Shown here piece by piece: positions 8,700-16,084 of a DNA stretch of 30,702 nucleotides (position 1 is the stretch's first letter; every line of letters begins with the position of its first letter). The notes under the pieces were generated by a model. The model did no database searches, was not told the origin of the DNA, and was given only the letters and a program-made list of their open reading frames with translations. The stretch is from JADHOX01 sp038120515 (GTDB lineage: Bacteria > Pseudomonadota > Alphaproteobacteria > Rickettsiales > JABIRX01): assembly GCA_038120515.1 (NCBI GenBank), contig JAYOLW010000018.1, positions 1 through 30,702 on the forward strand. The letters are read 5' to 3'. Made by a program: the position numbers and the translations under genes.

Positions 8700-9458
8700 C
8701 TAGTTTTCTAACGATACTTGTAAATAGCAATATATATTGCTTACAAATTTTCTATAAAAAAATAAATTTTTTTCATCAGATTTTAAACATAACTGTTTAT
8801 TTTCATGACTATATTCTTTACTACCCATATCCGCCAAAACCTTTCCTGACAGAGGCATGCCATCATCGATTTTTTGATCTATTAACATAGCGTGCTTTGG
8901 CGCAATAATACTATCCAATATATTTCCATTATTGCGTGCTTTGGCAAATCGCAAAAAATTCTTACTTAAATGGCTAATATCAAAATTAACGACATGCAGC
9001 TTGGTATCACCCAATATTTGTATCTGACTATCAATAACCATTGAAGAAGCTATATTTGCACCGGATTTTGCATAGGATGAAACATAATCATACTGCTGAT
9101 GCCAATAATAAATACCAGCAAAAGACAAATGCTTTAAAGCAAGAAATCCTTCAAAAATATTTTCGACATAATCATTTCCATTTCCATTACATTCAAGATT
9201 TTGTTTTATTTTGAGATCAACGCAATCTTCTAACCAAATACGATCAGCAAATGGGTAATCACCTGGTATGAAATCATATTTATCCTGAAACAATAAAATT
9301 TTATTGGTAAGGTTATTAATTTCAAAAGTAAAAGATCTCAGATTAGTTGAATTTATAACATTATAGCAAAATAATGTTGATGAAATAATTAGAGATATTA
9401 TTAAAAGCGAAATGGCAAGTTCGAATAACGAGAATTGCATCTTCACTTTCTTAGACAA
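8700..9458 (-). CDS. Prepilin-like protein (pseudopilin) with atypical processing site
   Basis: The 252-residue protein starts with a short basic leader, MSKKVKMQ, then FSLFELAISLLIISLIISST. This is a class III prepilin signature with Glu at +5 and a long hydrophobic helix. The residue before the cut is Gln, where Gly (or Ala/Ser) is normal. Downstream, DKYDFIPGDYPFADRIW and CNGNGND match the 'KYxALPGDxPxA...GNGNG' pattern seen in many prepilin-type proteins of alphaproteobacteria. The start is TTG at 9458; the ATG at 9440 would leave only Met-Gln before the helix and remove the basic leader, so TTG is preferred. It is the first gene of the operon encoding the GspE/F/L/M machine, and is likely a structural or tip pseudopilin. 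Confidence 0.75.
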   Translation of the reverse strand: MSKKVKMQFSLFELAISLLIISLIISSTLFCYNVINSTNLRSFTFEINNLTNKILLFQDKYDFIPGDYPFADRIWLEDCVDLKIKQNLECNGNGNDYVENIFEGFLALKHLSFAGIYYWHQQYDYVSSYAKSGANIASSMVIDSQIQILGDTKLHVVNFDISHLSKNFLRFAKARNNGNILDSIIAPKHAMLIDQKIDDGMPLSGKVLADMGSKEYSHENKQLCLKSDEKNLFFYRKFVSNIYCYLQVSLEN

Positions 9459-9462
9459 ATAA

Positions 9463-9996
9463 ATGTTTAATTCAAATAAATTTTTTAAAATCTCTTTAAT
9501 TTTATTACTATTTTTTGCAGTTTGTTACAAATTTTTAATAAAACCAAATCTTAATACTGAAAAAAACAAATCTATCAATAAAACATTTATTGGCATCGCA
9601 TATGTTATTGATGGAGATTCAATAATTGTCGATAAAGCAGAAATCAGAATTAAAGCAATAGATGCCCCAGAATACTCCCAGAAATGCTTAAATAAAAATT
9701 CCATAGAATATGATTGTGGTATCGAATCAAAAAACTTTTTAACAAATCTTGTTAAGGATAAAATAGTCACTTGTCATAGTCAAAAAATTGATGTTTATAA
9801 AAGATATTTATCAACCTGCATTGTAGATGACATTGATATAGCTCAAACAATGATAGAAAATGGTTGGGCTGTCATTTATAGACAGCCATCAATATTTTTT
9901 GAAACACAAGAAAATGCCAAAAAACAAAAATTAGGAATATGGCAAGGACATTTCATTTATCCACAAACCTGGCGTAAATTAAACAGAGACAATTGA
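9463..9996 (+). CDS. Membrane-anchored thermonuclease-like nuclease (SNase family)
   Basis: The 177-residue protein has an N-terminal signal-anchor helix (about 7-24) and a staphylococcal-nuclease-like fold. The conserved elements are VIDGDSIIV (48-56), IRIKAIDAPE (61-70), a Cys-containing CNSIEYDCG-like region and VYKRYLSTC (111-119) with the second catalytic Arg. Relatives are Ca-dependent nucleases acting outside the cytoplasmic membrane on DNA or RNA. It starts four bases from the divergently transcribed pseudopilin gene, so the two probably share a control region or overlapping promoters. Its stop lies two bases from the convergent ubiX stop. Length is normal for anchored single-domain SNases. 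A role in scavenging nucleotides or processing incoming DNA is inference. Confidence 0.9.
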   Translation: MFNSNKFFKISLILLLFFAVCYKFLIKPNLNTEKNKSINKTFIGIAYVIDGDSIIVDKAEIRIKAIDAPEYSQKCLNKNSIEYDCGIESKNFLTNLVKDKIVTCHSQKIDVYKRYLSTCIVDDIDIAQTMIENGWAVIYRQPSIFFETQENAKKQKLGIWQGHFIYPQTWRKLNRDN

Positions 9997-9998
9997 TA

Positions 9999-10589
9999 TT
10001 ATTTAGCTTTCAAACCATCCCAACGTTTGATATCTCTATCATGAATTGAAACCAAATCCAAAGCTCTTGCTACAGAATAATCAACTATATCATCAACTGA
10101 TTTTGGTTTATTGTAAAAAGCAGGAACTGGAGGCATTATTATCCCACCAGCTAAAGTAACTTTATTCATATTTTCAATATGAATTAAATTCAAAGGCGTT
10201 TCACGAAGCATCAAAACCAATTTTCGCCTTTCCTTTAAAATGACATCAGCAGCACGCGAAAGAATATTTGAACAATTTCCAGTTGCTATAGCTGCTAGAG
10301 ACTTTACTGAACATGGAGCAACTATCATGCCATGAGTAATAAAAGAACCACTTGAAATTGCACAAGAAATATCGTTAATATTGTAATAAAAATCAGCTAA
10401 ATCTACAATATCGTTAATATTGTAATTAGCTTCATGCTTAATAGTGATATTTGCTGATTTAGTGATTATCAAATGCGTTTTTACATTCGAAACATCTTTA
10501 AGTTTCTCAAGCAACCTAATACCATATATAGCACCAGAAGCTCCAGAAATTCCAACAATTATATTTTTAATATCTATATCTTTGGGCAT
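9999..10589 (-). CDS. ubiX: Flavin prenyltransferase
   Basis: This 196-residue enzyme builds prenylated FMN, the cofactor of the UbiD decarboxylase in ubiquinone synthesis. Visible family features are the flavin-binding GISGASGAIYGIRLLEKL (about 13-30), AISSGSFITHGMIVAPCS (76-93), SLAAIATG, LSRAADVILKERRKLVLMLRETP and the PPVPAFYNKP loop. All catalytic regions are present and the length is typical. It directly abuts gapR (TAA then ATG), so the two are co-transcribed. An odd feature is an exact 20-base direct repeat, 39 bases apart (10368-10387 and 10407-10426), which makes YNINDI occur twice without changing the protein's length relative to the family. Confidence 0.95.
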   Translation of the reverse strand: MPKDIDIKNIIVGISGASGAIYGIRLLEKLKDVSNVKTHLIITKSANITIKHEANYNINDIVDLADFYYNINDISCAISSGSFITHGMIVAPCSVKSLAAIATGNCSNILSRAADVILKERRKLVLMLRETPLNLIHIENMNKVTLAGGIIMPPVPAFYNKPKSVDDIVDYSVARALDLVSIHDRDIKRWDGLKAK

Positions 10590-10886
10590 TTAAGCAATAT
10601 TTACAAGCTCCTCTTCACTTGGAACTTCAGCACCACCATCAAGTTCCATACCTATAGCCTTCTTATAAATATCAACCATTGACTCAAGTTCAAAACGATC
10701 ATTATTATCCATTTTTCTTAACTTTAATACTTCTCGGATAATTTTTACATCAAAACCAATAGATTTCGCTTCTTGCATAACATCTTTAATATCGTCAGCA
10801 ATTGCTTTTTTTTCTGCCTCTAATGACTCAACCTTTTCAATAAGTTGCTTTAATGTAGTTCCGTCAATTCCACCAATATTTGTCAT
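10590..10886 (-). CDS. gapR: GapR-family nucleoid-associated protein (DUF2312)
   Basis: This 98-residue protein matches the DUF2312/GapR family characteristic of alphaproteobacteria. It starts with a coiled-coil segment (LKQLIEKVESLEAEKKAIAD, about 12-31). The core DVMQEAKSIGFDVKIIREVLKLRKMD (about 35-60) carries basic residues that bind AT-rich, overtwisted DNA. GapR sits ahead of replication forks and transcription units and helps topoisomerases relax positive supercoils. The acidic C-terminus (EVPSEEELVNIA) extends slightly beyond the core. It is transcribed divergently from lpxB and directly precedes ubiX. It is one of the better taxonomic markers here. Confidence 0.92.
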   Translation of the reverse strand: MTNIGGIDGTTLKQLIEKVESLEAEKKAIADDIKDVMQEAKSIGFDVKIIREVLKLRKMDNNDRFELESMVDIYKKAIGMELDGGAEVPSEEELVNIA

Positions 10887-11019
10887 AATAAAAATAAATT
10901 AAGTTTTTAGCTAATATATTGGCAACAGTTAAAATTTCTATTATTAATTTTTTTATTATTACATTATTTAAAATTAATTAGCTTTTAAAAAATCTAACTA
11001 TAAAATTTTTGTTTTGATT

Positions 11020-11025
11020 TATAAT
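11020..11025 (+). promoter_or_regulatory. Candidate -10 element upstream of lpxB
   Basis: A perfect TATAAT lies 21 bases before the lpxB ATG in the 160-base divergent gapR-lpxB region. No good -35 is visible at the right distance, and such hexamers arise often by chance in this AT-rich DNA, so the call is tentative. The rest of the region shows no other recognisable structure. Confidence 0.25.
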
Positions 11026-11046
11026 TATTTTCTTCAATAAACCAAA

Positions 11047-12192
11047 ATGAAAATTTTTCTTATTACTGGCGAAGCATCCGGAGATCTGATTGGATCAAAA
11101 CTTATCAATGAATTAAAGAAAAATTTTAATAATTTAGAAGTTAGAGGCGTTGGCGGAAATAATCTTATAGAGTTAGGATTAATATCAATCTTTGATCAAA
11201 CTGATATCGCAGTTAATGGTTTCATTGAAATAATTCCCCATATACCTAAAATCTTGAAAAGAATAAATCAAACTGTTGACGAAATAATCAAATACCAACC
11301 TGATCTTATAATAACTATTGATTCACCAGATTTTAATTTCAGAGTAATAAAAAAGCTTCGTAAGCAAAAACCAGACATCACCTCTAAAATAATTCATTAT
11401 GTTGCACCAACAGTTTGGGCTTATAGAGAAAAAAGAGCTGCCAAAATTGCTAAACTATATGATTTACTTCTTGTTATCCTGCCTTTTGAACCACCATTCT
11501 TTGAAAAATATGGATTAAAAACAGTGTTTATTGGTCATCCAATTTTTACAAATTTTAAACCAAAAGAAATTCAAACTAAAACAAATAAGGTTATTATCAC
11601 TCCTGGTAGTAGAAAATCGGAAATTCAAAGATTTGCTCCAATTATCAAGGAGCTTGTTTACCAAATCAAATCAAATTTTGGCGCAAAGTTTGAGTTATAT
11701 TTATTTATAACAAAAGAAACAAAAAATCTTATTTACGAACTTTATCATGATCAATTGAATAAATCGTTCTTACAAATAGTATTTAAACAAACAGAAAAAG
11801 ATAATATTATAAATGAATGTTTTTTAGCAATCCTAAAATCAGGCACTAACACTATGGAAATTGCCAACAAATCTATTCCAATGATTATTTATTATAAATT
11901 TAACTTTATTACTTATCAACTGCTCAAAAAGGTTTTTAAAGTTAAAACCAAATTCGCAAATTTACTTAATTATCATGCCGATAGAGAAATCATTCCGGAA
12001 TATTTACATTCAAAATGCAAAGCAGATCTTATTTACCAAGAATTTAGAAACTACTTTTACCATTCGGAAAAAAGACAACAACAAGTTGATGCATATAATA
12101 AAGTAATATCAAGTTTTAAAAATTTAGATAACATTTCACCTGAGCAAAAAGCAGCATTAGAAATTACAAAAATACTTAATTCTACCAATTAG
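11047..12192 (+). CDS. lpxB: Lipid-A-disaccharide synthase
   Basis: The 381-residue GT19 glycosyltransferase joins UDP-2,3-diacylglucosamine to lipid X to form the lipid A disaccharide on the inner face of the cytoplasmic membrane. Clear motifs are GEASGDLIGSKLI at the start, GVGGNNLIELG (about 37-47), DSPDFNFRV, YVAPTVWAYREKRAAKI (about 118-134), VFIGHPI and the nucleotide-binding PGSRKSEI. Length is standard. Its presence shows that the organism makes lipid A, and so has a classical LPS-type outer membrane. It stands alone on the plus strand and its 3' end overlaps the convergent lipoprotein gene by 11 bases. Confidence 0.96.
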   Translation: MKIFLITGEASGDLIGSKLINELKKNFNNLEVRGVGGNNLIELGLISIFDQTDIAVNGFIEIIPHIPKILKRINQTVDEIIKYQPDLIITIDSPDFNFRVIKKLRKQKPDITSKIIHYVAPTVWAYREKRAAKIAKLYDLLLVILPFEPPFFEKYGLKTVFIGHPIFTNFKPKEIQTKTNKVIITPGSRKSEIQRFAPIIKELVYQIKSNFGAKFELYLFITKETKNLIYELYHDQLNKSFLQIVFKQTEKDNIINECFLAILKSGTNTMEIANKSIPMIIYYKFNFITYQLLKKVFKVKTKFANLLNYHADREIIPEYLHSKCKADLIYQEFRNYFYHSEKRQQQVDAYNKVISSFKNLDNISPEQKAALEITKILNSTN

Positions 12193-12610
12193 ACAAACCT
12201 ACAGAACCTTGATTTTTTAAACTAAACACATTACCAAATAATGTTTCATCACCTAATGGTATTGGTGGATATTTTTGACCAGGTAATTTAGGACTCATAC
12301 CAGCTTCTCTCAAAGTTCCAGTAGCATAATGACGACAATAGATCATAGCTGTTGACCAAGTTTTTAAATATAATTTATTGGATGATTTGATCATATCTAA
12401 ATCTTTTTTAAATTTATAAAAATATCGATAATAATCTGTAGCAAACCCTGTAGCCATTCCTGTTTCACAACCATCCATCCAGCCAGCTTGATATACTGCA
12501 GGACCATCTGGCATCATTTTAAAAACTCTTTTATTAGGCGCAAGAATATTATCTTTTGTTAAATTACAAGCAGATAAGAAAAATATTATAATAACTATTA
12601 AAATACGCAT
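12182..12610 (-). CDS. Lipoprotein with Cys-paired module (tandem family, member A)
   Basis: The ATG at 12610 gives 142 residues with a lipoprotein signal (FFLSAC, lipid-bearing Cys15) and leaves a four-base gap from the upstream gene. A longer frame to 12691 would overlap member B and hide the signal. The mature protein carries one copy of a module shared by all four genes here: DGPAVYQAGWMDGCETG (35-51), an aromatic/basic middle (YFYKFKK) and WSTAMIYC (85-92), with Cys48 and Cys92 separated by 44 residues. A Pro-rich tail follows. The paired cysteines could form a disulfide in the periplasm. I do not recognise the family and propose no enzymatic role. Confidence 0.75.
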   Translation of the reverse strand: MRILIVIIIFFLSACNLTKDNILAPNKRVFKMMPDGPAVYQAGWMDGCETGMATGFATDYYRYFYKFKKDLDMIKSSNKLYLKTWSTAMIYCRHYATGTLREAGMSPKLPGQKYPPIPLGDETLFGNVFSLKNQGSVGLSNW

Positions 12611-12614
12611 ATCA

Positions 12615-13088
12615 TTAACAAAAAATAGTTTTACAACCTTTAAACATATTATTCCACCAAACCCCCCCTCCGGAAGATTCAGATTCTCCAAATATTTTTA
12701 TACCATCATTAGACCAAGGCGTAGGTACACCCTCAGAAAATGGAAACTCAACTTTTGGCCTTCCATCACCCCAAAAATTTTTATGAGCAGGTGTTAAATC
12801 TGAATCAATTGGAACAAAAGCTCTTCTTGCAATAACGTGGAAGCAATAAATGTAGCCTCTATACCATGCATGAGCATATTCATCATCATCCATTAATGAG
12901 GGTTCTTGAGTAAATTTATAAAATGTTCTGTAAAAGCCATTACCTCTTGAAGAATGCGCTGAGTCACAACCGTCTCTTACCCCTTTAACTAGCTGATAAG
13001 AACCTTCTTGAGGCAAATGAATAGTATATGGACTAATTGAACAAGAGCTTAAAAAAAATAAAAATGTTATAAACTTTAAAATATTCAT
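12615..13088 (-). CDS. Lipoprotein with Cys-paired module (tandem family, member B)
   Basis: Starting at the ATG at 13088, this encodes 157 residues; an in-frame GTG six bases upstream is a weaker alternative. The lipobox FFLSSC places the lipidated Cys at 16. One module follows: VKGVRDGCDSAHSSRG (35-49), then FYRTFYKFT and WYRGYIYC (75-82), with Cys41 and Cys82 41 residues apart. The C-terminal 50 residues are unique to this member. They include an unusual GESESSGGGVWWNN and two further cysteines (GCKTIFC). It lies nine bases after member C and four bases before member A, in one transcription unit. Function is unknown. Confidence 0.75.
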   Translation of the reverse strand: MNILKFITFLFFLSSCSISPYTIHLPQEGSYQLVKGVRDGCDSAHSSRGNGFYRTFYKFTQEPSLMDDDEYAHAWYRGYIYCFHVIARRAFVPIDSDLTPAHKNFWGDGRPKVEFPFSEGVPTPWSNDGIKIFGESESSGGGVWWNNMFKGCKTIFC

Positions 13089-13097
13089 AATCACAAA

Positions 13098-13733
13098 TTA
13101 CAATAATCCTTTCCTATCTGGTGATTCCATTATATCATAATATCTTTGACACCACCAGAACGCAGTTTCCCAACCTTTTTCATATTCTGGATTAAACCTA
13201 TCTCCTTCAATCCATTCTGCACTTTTGGTAAATTTATATGCCATTTTATGATGACTTTTTCCTGTTGCCGCCTTTCCAGTATCACAACCTTCTTCCCAAC
13301 CAACTCTAAAAGGGTAAGGTCCTGGAGGAGCCTCACTGATAAGATAATATCTTTTAGTTCCAACAATTGATTTTAACTGTAAATTAAAACTTGGCTTCCA
13401 AAAAGATGGTCTGTTTCTGGATTGATAAGGAATCCATAGACCACAATAAATATAAGCACTTCTCCACATACTTCTATATAATGGTGATTTATTGCTTAAT
13501 TCTGGATTTTGTATCATTCCCCTACCATGTAATGCAAAAATATTTTGATTATTCTCCTGAGCTGCAGTCATACAGGCATCATAATAAGCAGCCTGATATT
13601 CTGGTGGACCAGGAGGTGGATTTAAATCTAAAAGCATAGGCTTAGATATCCAGTCATAAAAACTTGGCGCATTACATCCTATTAGCAAAAAAACAGACAT
13701 TAATAACAATGTTCTACGTAATATCCCAATCAT
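13098..13733 (-). CDS. Lipoprotein with two Cys-paired modules (tandem family, member C)
   Basis: With the ATG at 13733 the product is 211 residues. It has a basic MIGILRR start, a hydrophobic stretch and lipobox LIGC (Cys20). A start at 13700 would leave only eight residues before the Cys, too short for a signal. This member carries the module twice. Copy 1 (about 40-100) has PPGPPEYQAAYYDAC and RSAYIYC, with Cys54 and Cys97. Copy 2 (about 135-198) has PPGPYPFRVGWEEGC and TAFWWC, with Cys150 and Cys195. The internal duplication shows that the module is a folding unit. The gene overlaps member D by 20 bases. Function is unknown. Confidence 0.75.
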   Translation of the reverse strand: MIGILRRTLLLMSVFLLIGCNAPSFYDWISKPMLLDLNPPPGPPEYQAAYYDACMTAAQENNQNIFALHGRGMIQNPELSNKSPLYRSMWRSAYIYCGLWIPYQSRNRPSFWKPSFNLQLKSIVGTKRYYLISEAPPGPYPFRVGWEEGCDTGKAATGKSHHKMAYKFTKSAEWIEGDRFNPEYEKGWETAFWWCQRYYDIMESPDRKGLL

Positions 13734-14034
13734 AAACATATGTACAATGCTCCTCACCATCAACAAAACCAGCTGCATAAAGCCTATTAGATGTCATTTT
13801 CCAACCATCATATTTAGTATCTACATATCTTACTGCTCCTTGAGCCACCATTGCAAAAGCAGATTGACAACCATCCCTAAACCCTTCTGTGTAATCATCA
13901 TCTCTATCAGGTAAACCTCTCATCATAAAATATCTTGGTTTAGAACCCCAATCCCATGATTTTGGCATAGTAAAAGCTTCTGTAACACAAGATGATGTAA
14001 ATAGTAAAAGCAATAATACAAAAGGTTTTTTCAT
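13714..14034 (-). CDS. Small lipoprotein with Cys-paired module (tandem family, member D)
   Basis: This 106-residue protein, first of the four in transcription order, starts MKKPFVLLLLLFTSSC, a textbook lipoprotein signal with Cys16. A linker SWDWGSKPRY resembles the SFYDWISKP linker of member C, supporting common ancestry. The single, more diverged module has GFRDGCQSAF (51-60) and GEEHC (93-97), with Cys56 and Cys97 41 residues apart. The 140-base gap to the divergent fabD probably holds promoters for both directions, but I see no clear pair of boxes; a 5-base-pair hairpin (14120-14132) is the only structure. Function is unknown. Confidence 0.72.
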   Translation of the reverse strand: MKKPFVLLLLLFTSSCVTEAFTMPKSWDWGSKPRYFMMRGLPDRDDDYTEGFRDGCQSAFAMVAQGAVRYVDTKYDGWKMTSNRLYAAGFVDGEEHCTYVYDWDIT

Positions 14035-14174
14035 AAATTTCTTATTTTGTTAACTATATATTACCATAAATCACTTGTTATATCAAATAAATACAATATG
14101 TATTTCGAAATTAAATTACAGCCTAAAAGGCTAAAAACTAACAATATTCAACAATAAATTTACTTTTATTTAAA

Positions 14175-15125
14175 ATGACTAAACTTACATTAATGTTTCC
14201 TGGTCAAGGATCTCAAAAAATTGGTATGGGTGCAGAGATTTGTAAAAATTTCGCTGTTGCTAAAGAAGTATTTCAAGAAGTTGATGATAGTTTACAACAA
14301 AATTTATCTAAACTTATGTTTGAAGGCGATTTTAATGAATTAACTCAAACAGAAAATACCCAACCTGCTTTAATGGCAGTATCATTAGCAACATTAAAAG
14401 TTATAGAATCTGAATCAAAACAAAAAATTGCTGATTTTGCAAACCTTGTTTGTGGTCACTCACTTGGAGAGTATTCAGCTTTAGCAGCTGCATCAGCATT
14501 ATCTATTACTGATTGTGCCAAAATCCTTCGAATTCGAGGTAATGCTATGAAAAAAGCTGGAGCAAAATCGAATGGATCAATGGCCGCTATCATTGGTGTT
14601 GATATCGAAAAAGCTCAAGAAATTGCCAATAAAAGCTCAGAAGGCAAAATTTGTGAAATTGCTAATGATAATTCCGTTGGTCAAGTAGTAATTAGTGGCG
14701 AGGAAGAAGCTATAGATAGAGCTGTTGCTATCGCCAAGGATCTTGGCGCAAAAATGGCGGTAAAACTTCCTGTTAGCGGAGCATTTCATTCATCTTTAAT
14801 CAAATCAGCTGAAGCAGAACTCAAAATTGGTCTTGATGAAATATCAATAAAAAAACCAGAGATTAATTTAATCGCAAATGTTACTGCTAATATTGTTAAT
14901 GATCCTATAGAAATTAAAGATTTGTTATTAAAACAATTAACTTCAGTTGTAAGATGGCGAGAAACCCTTGAATATTTGGTTAAAATCGAAAGTCTTAAAA
15001 TTGCTGAAATTGGCTCAGGAAAAGTTCTTGCCGGTCTTGCTAAAAGAACAAGTAGAGATTTTTTAATAGATACTATCGAAACACCTGAAGAAATTAGCAA
15101 TTTTATTGAGAAAAATTTAATTTAA
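14175..15125 (+). CDS. fabD: Malonyl-CoA:ACP transacylase
   Basis: The 316-residue enzyme loads malonyl groups from CoA onto acyl carrier protein for fatty-acid elongation. The N-terminal FPGQGSQ (8-14), the nucleophile elbow GHSLGEYS with Ser96, Arg121 and the catalytic His205 in GAFHSS are all present. Length is normal. It is separated from the main fab block (24070-26386) by about 9 kb. It is followed after six bases by an EamA-type transporter gene on the same strand. The start has no Shine-Dalgarno-like sequence, only A/T-rich leader. Confidence 0.96.
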   Translation: MTKLTLMFPGQGSQKIGMGAEICKNFAVAKEVFQEVDDSLQQNLSKLMFEGDFNELTQTENTQPALMAVSLATLKVIESESKQKIADFANLVCGHSLGEYSALAAASALSITDCAKILRIRGNAMKKAGAKSNGSMAAIIGVDIEKAQEIANKSSEGKICEIANDNSVGQVVISGEEEAIDRAVAIAKDLGAKMAVKLPVSGAFHSSLIKSAEAELKIGLDEISIKKPEINLIANVTANIVNDPIEIKDLLLKQLTSVVRWRETLEYLVKIESLKIAEIGSGKVLAGLAKRTSRDFLIDTIETPEEISNFIEKNLI

Positions 15126-15131
15126 ATTTTA

Positions 15132-15992
15132 ATGAGTAATTTATCAAAAGGAATTTTCTGGGCAATTGTATCAAATTTCTTAATGGCTTTGATGCTAATT
15201 TTGATTAGAATCGCCTCTGAAGATCACCACCCTTTTGTTATAGTGTTTTTTCGCAATTTATTTGCTTTGATGATAATGTTTACAATACTTTATAATCAAG
15301 GTTATGCGACTGTAAAAACTAACAAATTAAAATTACATTTTTACAGAGCCTTAGTTGGTATAATTGCAATGCTGTCATGGTTTTATGCCTTAGCTAATCT
15401 AAAACTTTCCTTTGCTACCGCCTTGTCATTTTCAGCGCCAATTTTTACAGCAATAGCTGCTGCAATTTATTTAAAAGAAAAACTTTATCTTCGAAGAATT
15501 GCAGCAATTTTAGTAGGATTTTGTGGTACTTTAATAATTATAAACCCAACCATTACTGAAGTTAATATTTATGTTTATATAGTATTATTTTCAACATCAC
15601 TATGGGCAATAGCTGCAATTATTATAAAAAAGCTAACTCAAACTGATTCATCAACTTCAATTACATTCTATATGGCTTTGTTTATGACACCTATGTCATT
15701 ACCCTTTGCCTATTTTTTCTTTACTCCAATAAATTTAACAGATTTGTTAATTTTTATTTCCATAGGTGCAATTTCAAACATTGCGCATTTTGCCTTAACA
15801 AACGCTATGAGTAATACAGAGCTTTCAAATATTCTTCCTGTTGAATTTTCTAAATTGATATTTGTTTCATTTTTTGCATGGATAATATTTAGCGAATTTG
15901 TAACAATAAACGAGATAATTGGCTCATTAATTATCATTGGCAGCAATATTTATTTAGCATATAGACAAAAATATAAACCAAATTTGATATAA
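15132..15992 (+). CDS. EamA/DMT-family membrane transporter
   Basis: The 286-residue, strongly hydrophobic protein has about ten membrane helices arranged as two EamA repeats. The first (about 1-137) includes FFRNLFALMIMF and the family's SWFYALANLKLSFATALSFSAP-like region (split here by brevity) with AIYLKEKL at its end. The second (about 150-280) ends in FSEFVTINEIIGSLIIIGSNI. These are standard marks of drug/metabolite transporters; relatives in Rickettsiales include S-adenosylmethionine transporters, but many DMT proteins have other substrates. It lies six bases downstream of fabD and is probably co-transcribed. Substrate not assignable from sequence. Confidence 0.9.
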   Translation: MSNLSKGIFWAIVSNFLMALMLILIRIASEDHHPFVIVFFRNLFALMIMFTILYNQGYATVKTNKLKLHFYRALVGIIAMLSWFYALANLKLSFATALSFSAPIFTAIAAAIYLKEKLYLRRIAAILVGFCGTLIIINPTITEVNIYVYIVLFSTSLWAIAAIIIKKLTQTDSSTSITFYMALFMTPMSLPFAYFFFTPINLTDLLIFISIGAISNIAHFALTNAMSNTELSNILPVEFSKLIFVSFFAWIIFSEFVTINEIIGSLIIIGSNIYLAYRQKYKPNLI

Positions 15993-16084
15993 ATAGCTTA
16001 TAACCAAAAGTTAAAGTAGCAAATAAAATTCATGTAATTATTATGCTTCGTGCAAAATTTGAAAAACACTAATTTAAAAATTTT

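Noticed and set aside
12611..12691. Longer start of lipoprotein A
   Set aside because: It would overlap lipoprotein B and place the lipoprotein signal 27 residues inside the protein.
13130..13366. 78-residue minus-strand frame inside lipoprotein C
   Set aside because: It lies in another frame of a gene with a clear signal and modules; a shadow.
14120..14132. AGCCT-AAA-AGGCT hairpin between lipoprotein D and fabD
   Set aside because: Only five base pairs and not followed by a T run; too weak to call a terminator or operator.
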